Shown here piece by piece: positions 56,544-64,000 of a stretch of 64,000 bases of DNA (position 1 is the stretch's first letter; each line of letters opens with the position of its first letter). Location: the NCBI GenBank assembly GCA_949130485.1, contig OX422202.1, forward strand, positions 4,743,292 to 4,807,291. The letters run 5' to 3'. Both the position numbers and the translations under genes were made by a program. This stretch comes from Agelas oroides (lineage: Eukaryota > Porifera > Demospongiae > Agelasida > Agelasidae). The notes under the pieces were generated by a model. That model searched no databases, was not told the origin of the DNA, and saw only the letters and a program-made list of their open reading frames with translations.

Positions 56544-57508
56544 CTATCGCCAAATAATTATTCTGTGTTCACTGGTTTCTGACTGGTACTTCTTTGGCAG
56601 CCCCAGAATTCTCAATGTCTGGTTGTGTTTGAGGCTCTTTATGAGCTGATGAACACCCTGCTTCCCACTCGAATCGTCACAGAGATAAAGGTACTCCATT
56701 GATGTGTTGTGCTGTAACATGACTGACATTGAAGAGGCTCCCTCTACACCGATGGGGTTATGATACAGATCCAGATATTTCTGAGTTGAGTTCTTGCAGA
56801 GTGCAGATGCCAGTTCACTAGCACCCTGTCCACTTATATGTGGCAGTCTTCCAAGTGCAACACTGTCAGCGTTCTGTTCATGGCTAACATTTTGGCTACT
56901 GCAGTTGCTCCCTCTACATTTATGAGGTTATGACTCAAGTTTAGGTCTTCAAGTGTGGTGTTCTTGCAGAGTGCAGCCGCCAGTTTACTAGCACCCTGTT
57001 CACTGATGTGGCAGTCCTGTAAATTCAACTTTGTCATGCAGTGCACATTTTATCTGGTTGCTAAGTACTGATGCTAAGCTGTCCACATTTGTGATGGTAA
57101 AGTGAGAGTTTGAAATATCCAGTTCTTTCAGAGAGCTATTGTGACTGAGTCCAGTGATGATGCTGGTTACACTCTCTGGGGATAAGTTGTTTTGGTCAAT
57201 ATGAAGGTGTTGAAGTGAGTGACTTGATTTCAGTAGTTCACATAGGACCTCACAGTCTGATACCCCAATCTGAGTTCTGTATAGCCACAGTTCTTTCACA
57301 CTATACTGCCACACAATGCCTTGATCACCTCCACAGCACCACTATTTTTTATTGGATTGTTACCAAGCCAAAGGTCCTCTAACCTGAACATTGATGATAC
57401 TGCCCTGGCCAGCAGGTCACAGGCACTCCCATCCAGTTTGTTGTGACTTAGGTGTAACACTCTCATGTCCTGAAAGATGTGTGTGGGGGTGTTTAAAAGT
57501 GATGGCAT
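56544..57508 (-). pseudogene. Leucine-rich repeat protein (NLR/RNH1-type LRR), frame-broken
   Basis: Minus-strand LRRs in order: FQDMRVLHLSHNKLDGSACD, RLEDLWLGNNPIKNSGAVEV, VKELWLYRTQIGVSDCEVL, LKELDISNSHF, MTKLNLQDCHISEQGASKLA, LEDLNLSHNLINVEGATAV, LTVLHLEDCHI, KYLDLYHNPIGVEGASSM, ending EHRIIIWR. These 28-residue LxxLxLxxNxI repeats are of the ribonuclease-inhibitor/NLR kind. Frames shift near 57300, 57045 and 56845 (an extra TA in CACATATAAGTGG versus CACATCAGTGA). Upstream, homology is cut at about 57518, where a TAGCTTCG repeat begins. No NACHT is present. The product would have been a cytosolic sensor-like protein; now probably dead. Confidence 0.8.
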
Positions 57509-57518
57509 GCTCTTGGAG

Positions 57519-57720
57519 TAGCTTCGTTCCCAGCCCCCGCCCAGCTTTCCGTCACTTGCAGTACGGAAAAGCGGGAGAGCCGGAGAGGGCCTGCAATAAG
57601 GGGTTCACTAAGTTCACCCAACTCCATGTGGTGACATCACAATTTGTAATGTTTATTCCTTGCGCATTGCGCGCGCGGATCGAAGATGGAACTGGATCCA
57701 GACATGTTAATTGGAAGAAG
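57519..57720. repeat. Dispersed repeat, related inverted copy at 61386-61497
   Basis: It begins TAGCTTCGTTCCCAGCCC. The part 57592-57715 (GTTCACCCAACTCCATGTGG, GCGCATTGCGCGCGC, GGAACTGGATCCAGACATGT) is repeated in the opposite orientation at 61386-61497. Confidence 0.7.
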
Positions 57721-57984
57721 CTCAGTATAAAGTCCCTTGTGAGGTAAACTTTCACTTACAGCTTGCTCTAGTTTTACGGGTCGTAGTTTTATACTTACAG
57801 TAACTCTGTGAACTAAATTCAGCATAATTTCCGGACCTGAAGAGCTTCAGTACTTTTCTCATGCCTTTGTGAGTGCAACAGCTAGCTCAGTAACATGCTG
57901 TGTGACTTACTAGCCTAGTCTTTCACGCTCAGGTCTAGCTTCACCAGTCTATACTAGTGATCATGAGCCATGTGCAGATTTTTT

Positions 57985-58666
57985 ACAAGTCACAAAAAAG
58001 TTTGCCAAACGCAAACAAACACATGTAGGGATGAAATCCTCAAAAACCAACCAAACAAGACGGGAACGACACCACAATACTTTTACACCATCCCTACATC
58101 TTGTGCCATTTTGCCAAAACTGTGTGTTTGTATTTGTTTTTTAGTTGTGTGTAGAAGAGGGTTGTCTTGTAGATGGAAGGGTGTGGCGTGGGTGTGTTGT
58201 GCATAGTGAGTATGTTGTGTTGTTGATGGTTGCTACTGAGTGTAGCAGGTATGGTCCAAGTTGTGTGTAGAAGGTGTGAGGTGAGTGAGGAGTGGTGAGT
58301 GTGTGTGGTATGTTGGAATGTGCATTATGTTGTTAAGTTTTATGCCTGTTTAGCATGATAGATATGGGTTGTCTTGTACACAGGTGGCTGTGAAGTGAGT
58401 AGTGGTAATTTTGTAATGCTTTGTGAAGGATGGGTTATTTTGTGAGATAGTTGAATGGAGTGAAGTACTATGTTTGTTTGTGGTTGGTGTGGGCTAATAA
58501 TTACAAATGTAGAGGGTTTTGTGTTGTGTACAGGTGGCAAAATGGCACAAGATGTAGGGATGGTGTAAAAGTATTGTGGTGTCGTTCCCGTCTTGTTTGG
58601 TTGGTTTTTGAGGATTTCATCCCTACATGTGTTTGTTTGCGTTTGGCAAACTTTTTTGTGACTTGT
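57985..58666. repeat. Perfect 132-bp inverted repeat with GT-rich spacer
   Basis: 57985-58116 and 58535-58666 are exact inverse copies as far as I can read. The 418-bp spacer is extremely G/T-rich on the plus strand (GTGTGTAGAAGAGGGTTGTC, GAGGTGAGTGAGGAGTGGTG). On the minus strand the region gives one open frame (58340-58777) made mostly of T, K, Q, P and H residues, which is low-complexity and not called as a gene. It may be a foldback or snapback element. Confidence 0.85.
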
Positions 58667-58853
58667 TTCTGTTGTTTTTTTTGTTGTTGTTGTGTAACCA
58701 CACCCCAAGTGAAATGACTTGTTATGTAGTTTATTGTTGATGTTGATGGATTTCTGGAGGATGTTAGCTGTTTGCACTTATCCACTTGACAATGGAATCA
58801 TGGGTGTAACTGTTGTCTAATTGGGTATGTGCATGTGTGTGTGAGTGGTTGTT

Positions 58854-59120
58854 CTAAGGCACTGTGGTCTCGGGGTCCTCCCAATAACGGGTATGGGAGG
58901 ACGCCCTCTTGGTCTCGGGGTCCTCCCAATAACGGGTATGGGAAGATGCCCTTTTCTTTTCAGGGTTCTTCCAATAACTAGTAAGAGAGTACGCCCGGGA
59001 AGATGCCCTTTGTTTTTCCGGGTTCTTCCAGTACTTGTTACGGGACGCTTGCCTTTTGCTTTCTTTGTTTCGCAGATAGTTCTGCTTATCCCGCGCCCGT
59101 TTCTTGTGGACGTTACGCAT
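58854..59120 (-). CDS. Small basic repeat-peptide ORF (88 aa)
   Basis: It starts MRNVHKKRARDKQNYLRNKE. Four imperfect repeats follow of the form YW(K/E)(N/D)PE(K/T)(Q/K)RASS: NKYWKNPEKQRASSR, SYWKNPEKKRASSH, RYWEDPETKRASSH and RYWEDPETTVP. At DNA level two 48-bp units are nearly identical. Highly basic and probably helical. Repeats of this type occur at the start of longer repetitive proteins in sponges (my recollection), so this may be a 5' exon or truncated copy. Function unknown. Confidence 0.5.
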   Translation of the reverse strand: MRNVHKKRARDKQNYLRNKESKRQASRNKYWKNPEKQRASSRAYSLTSYWKNPEKKRASSHTRYWEDPETKRASSHTRYWEDPETTVP

Positions 59121-59146
59121 ACTGCGTTCCTTGTCAAATCCAGCAC

Positions 59147-60368
59147 AAGTACGTCAACTGCTGTATGAAAGTAGCAACATATGCAATCGTTTGGGAATCA
59201 ATCGATCGTCAAGTTCTCTACGGAAGTAGAATAACCGCAGCTGCATGCCAACTTCACGTGCTGTAGCTGTTGAACTTCTGTTGACGTAATCGCTATGAAT
59301 ATTCTATTCTAACAAAATGGCGTATAGCAGCAAGCATAAGCGTGGGGTTACCTGAGAATCGCCGATTAATTCGACTTCTTTCTTTGAGAACGATGAGTGG
59401 TGGGTACAATACCCAGTAATTTATGCTGATCTTTCGCGTTTGAATCGTTGTAATAGCTTCAGCCGTTGTCGTGCTATCGTGGTGAGCAAAAGAAGAAGAA
59501 GAAGAAGAAGAAGAAGTCAGAAGATAGACGATTTGCCTTTTTTAGCGACTTGATGTCAGGTATACTTAGCGATGCTTTCCAGCAAATTTAACGATCCTGT
59601 TGCCCATGGAAGCACTCGATAATGTCTGATATGGCTCATGGAGGCCATTGACTTATCTAACGCGGACATTTCGAGCGTGTCATTTGTGCACTTTGAATGT
59701 GGCCGCCATTTTTTTTCGGGGTCATCCCTACATATGGCGTACTACCGTACGCCATGATAGTAAGTTCTAGTTTGCATGTGATGACCTAAATGTTTACTAC
59801 AATCTGAGTACAAGAACAAATTTTGTGTGAGCATCTTGGGGTACGGTTTCACTTGACTGCATTATTTAAGATACTAAAAACTTGTCCCTCAGCAAGTCAT
59901 GCAAAACAGTTGCTGGAAGGCATGCAGCAAAACAAAACACCAGAAAAATCACAGAGTCTGTATTGTGTCCAAAGATGTGCAACTTTTTAACAAGAATACT
60001 GAACTCTAGTGTACATACACTATTTTCAGAGAAAACTGCTCTTGCAAACTGAATCATGCACAGTGCAATCTGTTGAAGTGTACTCCCAAAGTAGTCTCAT
60101 TGCCATACTCTCACAAATGTCTCATGTTCTGAGGGACATGTCATGTGTAATGGTTGCTTACTACACAAAGAATGTCATAATTGCATTTAAAATCTTGATC
60201 TCAAAATGCCGACAGTTTAGTGCTGAAGAACATTTACATCTTCTTTAATTTTACCTTGCTCCTCCCTATCACAAAAGCCTCTCTGCCCCCAGTTTCCATG
60301 ACAATGTTCTCATTTGGGGTACAGTGTGTGTCAAATTGCTCCACAGACGTTTAAACTAGCACAAGCCT
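59147..60368. other. Upstream region and gene-free interval
   Basis: (AAG)n lies at 59489-59516. AAAATGGCGGCC on the minus strand (59699-59710) is a YY1-like site. A plus-strand frame at 60009-60248 was judged too weak to call. Confidence 0.4.
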
Positions 60369-60602
60369 TAGCCTCATTCCCAGCCTCCCCCGTTTTTACC
60401 TTCCGTTTGCATTCACAATAATACACGGTAGCGGAAGACCAGCGTTCACAATAATACACGGGAGCGGAAGACCAGCTGGTCTTCCGCTCCCGTGTATTAT
60501 TGTGAACACAAACGGAAAGTAAAAACACTGGTCTTCCGCTCCCGTGTATTATTGTGAACGCAAACGGAAGGTAAAAATGGGGAAGGCCTGGGAACGAGGC
60601 TA
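60369..60602. mobile_element. TAGCCTCA hairpin MITE with duplicated inner stems
   Basis: It begins TAGCCTCATTCCCAGCC and ends GGGAACGAGGCTA. The inner unit TTCACAATAATACACGG(G/T)AGCGGAAGACCAG occurs twice on the left and twice inverted on the right. The central palindrome around GACCAGCTGGTC (about 60475) has perfect ~33-bp arms. The whole 234 bp can fold into one long hairpin. Confidence 0.8.
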
Positions 60603-61385
60603 CATAAGCCTGATGCTAAGACACTTATCCTGGTTTCTATCCAACTTTAATATGCTGCTTGCAGTTTCTGCTCTGGAAACAGCAAGCAACCAACGATGGG
60701 TACATGACTACATGGCCTAACTCATTTCCGGGCTCCACTAGCTTGCAATAAATCAAGTGAGGATACACTGAGAGTCTGGGAAGGAGGCTACACTTTGTCA
60801 GAGCAACCCACAAAAATATGAGGAATCCTGTCTAACTGGGACCTTAGTCTTACAAGGGGTAGTCACTTATATGTCCCATGTAGAAGCATTTGCGACCGGG
60901 ATCAAAATTGAATCAAGTGATCAAAGCCCTTTTTGGGGGCTGATCAAGGTGACCTCTGAACTGCTCAAATCAATGGATCAAGAACACAGAAGGGAACGAT
61001 CAAGCAATTAAGCACACTTTTTGCCAATCAAAAACCTTAATCCCAGTCGCAAACGCTTGAACACACGGCATGTGACTACCCCTTGGTCTTAGTAGGAAAG
61101 TCTTAGTTTTAGTAGGTAACAGGTTAGCTCACAAGCTAGGGACGAACATGATCACAGTACTCAATATTAAAATACTGACTGAACCTGTTGGTTTTTTTTT
61201 ACACGAGTCCAGTATTAGCTACATAATTTTCTTGCTATAAAATTAAGTTGCACAATCTCTTTGAATACAATACAGACTACCTGATGTCTTGTTCAACTGG
61301 TGTTTTGTTGCTGCATGCCCTCCAGCAACTCAAACTCGACTCGAGGATCTAGCCCTTCGCAGAGAGGTGTGGCTTGCGAGACTAA
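60603..61385. other. Gene-free interval
   Basis: Only weak direct repeats (GATCAAG and TTAGTTTTAGTAGG) were seen. Confidence 0.4.
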
Positions 61386-61497
61386 TGTGCTACATGTCTG
61401 GATCCAGTTCCATGGCGCTCTGCGCGCGCAATGCGCACATTACAGTTTATGACGTCACCACATGGAGTTGGGTGAACTGAGTGAACCCCCCTGCAAT
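61386..61497. repeat. Inverse copy of the 57592-57715 repeat
   Basis: TACATGTCTGGATCCAGTTC, GCGCGCGCAATGCGC and CCACATGGAGTTGGGTGAAC match in reverse. It is preceded by GGCTTGCGAGACTA, the end motif also seen at 12760-12773. Confidence 0.7.
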
Positions 61498-61552
61498 AAT
61501 TTATCACGTGAGTGACGTAGAGGGTAGAGAGACGGTAGAGAGGACTTTAATA

Positions 61553-63185
61553 GAGTAAGTAGTGACAAACATGAGTCTAGCCTGACTTTGAGAGTAGCTT
61601 TGAACAAAAGCTGGCATAGATTGTTTTGAGATACATTGGTGGTTGGGACGCTACCTACAGTGAGCGTGTAGATGCGTCCATCGAGTGGCAATTTGGGGTT
61701 CATGAATATATTAATGAGCTACTAAAACCCTTTTTAAAATTAGGCAAAGCAAGATTGCCCTAAACCAAACCCTAATCCTGGAACTAGGAGTAACCCTGGT
61801 CCTGACTGTAACCCAGGTTTATGTTTTCGTTAACCTCCGCCGAGTGACGACCGTGCCACCTTAAGGCAAACTAGGGTTAGGGCGAGGACTAGACTTAGGG
61901 TTTAAGGTAGGACAACCTTGAATCGCGAATCGGGCCGATTCCGCTCATGAATAATTAATGCAGTCGGGTGACCATAATGGCGCGATTGAAATTCATTGGA
62001 TTGTTTACACTTTCCTATGGCGGCAACCGGAATCAACAAGGGGGCGTGTCCCTTTGATGTGGCCTGCGGCCCTTTGTAGTGGTCTGGCGGCACTTTCATG
62101 TGGCTGGGCGGAACTTTGAAAAAATCCTCCAACACTTAAAAAAAAAAAAAAAACACAGTAAAAAGATTTTCTAGCTCGTTGAATGTGACGGTTGGCTATT
62201 TGTGTGTGCAAAGCTTGCCTGAGTGGGCTTGAATGTTTGTGAGTGTACTGGAAAGGCAGAGAGCCATCCTGGAAGACGGGTATCATCACACAGTTGTCTG
62301 GCAAAGGTACTGTAGAGAGCTGACTTTTCGGGCTTGTAGGCCCCGCCCGATTTTATGCTAGCGGGAATGTGTGTAACTTGGCTCCATTCTAGGGGCAATG
62401 ACAGGGAGTAGGTTTGTGGGCATAACTCCCTGGCCTGGAGGTGAGCGGGAAAAAGCATACATACTTTTGTAGGTGGTGAGTTGAGCTTCCTGAAATTGGG
62501 CTCAGTTTTGGTTGGTTTGAGTGGAGGTGTGTCAAATTGTTCTTGAAAGCCAGCACAGCCAAAATGACTGTTTTTGAGGTCAAATGTGTGTTTTGGCCTG
62601 TAGACTGGAATTGAAGTGGTCCCAGGACAAATCCATACGTAAAGTTTTTACTTGTTTTGTGTGTGTGTTGATGATGTGGTCAGACTGGGGGTGGAGCCTT
62701 GGAGAGGGTGCAAATTTTAATTTTAGCTGAGGGACTAAAAAATTGAGTTTTTTTGGCATTATCAGGTAGAGAAAGCAGTTTGGTACAAACTTTTTGTGAA
62801 TCTTGTGTACACTATGACATTACCCATCCATCCGTCCACATTACTCGGAGATCTGTGATTCAAGGTTGTCCTACCTTAAGGTGGCGGTGGAAGTCTCTCG
62901 GCAGAGGTTAACGAAAACATAAACCTGGGTTACAGTCAGGACCAGTGTTACTCCTAGTTTCAGGGTTGGGGTTTGGTTTAGGGCAATCTTGCTTTGCCTA
63001 ATTTAAAGAAGGGTTTTAGTAGCTCATTAACATATTCATGACCCAAAATTGCCACTCAATGGACGCATCTACACACTCACTGTAGGTAGTGTCCTAACCA
63101 ACAATGTATCTCAAATCAGTCTGTGCCAGCTTTTGTTCAGAGCTACTCTCAAAGTCAGGCTAGACTCATGTTTGTCACTACTCTT
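61553..63185. mobile_element. Foldback element with 330-370-bp inverted arms
   Basis: Arm 61553-61925 is inverted at 62857-63185 (GAGTAAGTAGTGACAAACAT and CTCATGTTTGTCACTACTC at the tips). The left arm has ~45 bp extra, containing ACTAGGGTTAGGGCGAGG and CTTAGGGTTTAAGG. The interior (61926-62856) has a (T)A14 tract near 62139 and no recognisable gene. It resembles the 46763-49405 element in build but not in sequence. Confidence 0.75.
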
Positions 63186-63753
63186 GGAATGGACAACTTT
63201 GACTGCACCAAAATGAAATTATGCACATTTCAAAAAATTCACAGCCGGCTTGTCTACGGGAGGGGCTCATTCACGAGTGCAAGCAAGCATTACTAGCCCC
63301 ACCTCTCCCCCTTATGTCGCTAAACAACTCACGGCTCTGTTCCACACACAACCACTCTTTAGCTTTCTTCTCGACGGCAACGTAGTACCAACAATATATT
63401 GCGCATTTTAGTTAAAGCCCAGCCCAGCACTCGAAGCACCGGGCCACGATCACCTACTAGGCTTGGCATACAATCGCAAGACCTGGGCCTGCCCAATGAG
63501 TACAGTCCTGGCCACTGTGGCCTTTCTGCTGCTTCTAGACACGAACTTGTTTTCACAAGCAGGCACTACGTACTACTCACAGCTACTGACACTACAGCAC
63601 TCTACTAAACTCCTTCTTTAAAGTCGATCTAAGCTTATCTTCAAAGTTCCGACCACCACATGAGGGGTTCCACCAGGCCACATCTTAACTAACTTAATTA
63701 TAAACTGATTATTGGATGCCAATGCCGACAGGAAATGGGGAAAATCCCCAATT
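63186..63753. other. Gene-free interval
   Basis: No exon or repeat was recognised. Confidence 0.35.
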
Positions 63754-64000
63754 TTACAGATAGTGAACGGATGAAGACTCCCAAAACTGACTATTCGCTA
63801 CAACTTTAACAAGACAAAGAAGACTATCAGCTTGGATTCCAGGTTTGTCGACCTTGAAAGTAACAGGGTTCTCTGCCACCTTAATTAAGATGCCGCACAT
63901 AACTGAACCTATGAATATTTCACATGCTACATTTGTCAAGTCAACCCAATCCAGTGGAGGGTTAATGAGATTCATAGCCCTGTTCTGTTCAGGTTTGAGT
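63754..64000 (-). CDS. Unrecognised protein C-terminus (partial at window edge)
   Basis: The minus-strand frame is open from the window end. It reads PEQNRAMNLINPPLDWVDLT, NVACEIFIGSVMCGILIKVA, ENPVTFKVDKPGIQADSLLC and LVKVVANSQFWESSSVHYL, then a TAA at 63754-63756. Balanced composition without low complexity argues for a real exon or transposon protein. No family is recognised; the start lies beyond the window. Confidence 0.4.
   Translation of the reverse strand, partial: LKPEQNRAMNLINPPLDWVDLTNVACEIFIGSVMCGILIKVAENPVTFKVDKPGIQADSLLCLVKVVANSQFWESSSVHYL

Noticed and set aside
58340..58777. 145-codon minus-strand frame rich in T, K, Q and P
   Set aside because: Low-complexity product of a CA-rich strand, spanning one arm and the spacer of the inverted repeat.
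60009..60248. 79-codon plus-strand frame (YIHYFQRKLLLQTESC)
   Set aside because: No domain, no splice partner, and comparable frames occur by chance in AT-rich DNA.

Overview
The window looks like a gene-sparse, repeat-dense stretch of an invertebrate nuclear genome, most likely a demosponge. That call rests on gene types rather than on any database match: a giant ankyrin-repeat/Roc-type GTPase protein, a lineage-type polytopic membrane protein with a Cys-rich ectodomain, spliced genes with short GT-AG introns, and many hairpin MITEs that start with TAGCCTCG and end with CGAGGCTA. No bacterial operons, rRNA or convincing functional tRNA were seen. Coding sequence is a minor part; most of the window is transposons, their remnants and inverted repeats.

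Layout. 1-7040: 3' part of a very large ankyrin-GTPase-COR-like gene with a death-fold-like tail that is one base out of frame. 8190-13610: MITEs, an ankyrin pseudogene, an LTR-retrotransposon gag fragment, a palindrome-rich MITE and a coiled-coil gene fragment. 13930-21430: locus of a polytopic membrane protein on the minus strand (intact copy 17817-19688, internally deleted copy 14817-15890, 3' remnant at 20023), with duplicated flanks. 22249-30008: a 12-exon plus-strand gene whose exon phases almost all agree. It encodes a P-loop NTPase, a basic Ser/Pro tail and a C-terminal PHD finger. A 3.2-kb Mutator-like element with a near-perfect 9-bp target duplication sits in its last intron. 30425-31567: a two-exon locus with a death-fold-like N-terminus and a CCCH zinc finger. 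33134-33737: a 19/17-bp minisatellite.

37440-44311 is a nested mosaic. A LINE is split by a Crypton-type tyrosine-recombinase element whose two ends are long hairpins, and again by a hAT-like element. A second, deleted copy of the Crypton lies downstream in the opposite orientation. 44745-51700: tRNA-derived SINE, two LINE 3' ends, a 2.6-kb foldback element and a recent 330-bp tandem duplication. 51753-64000: more MITEs, a second SINE, an LRR pseudogene, a perfect 132-bp inverted repeat with a strongly strand-biased spacer, a small repeat-peptide ORF, a second foldback element, and the 3' end of an unrecognised minus-strand gene at the window edge.

Single-base frame breaks recur in otherwise well-preserved coding sequence, several at or near A-runs. 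They may be real decay or uncorrected assembly indels, and this decides whether several genes here are alive. The two strongest leads are the NTPase-PHD gene and the hairpin-ended Crypton.
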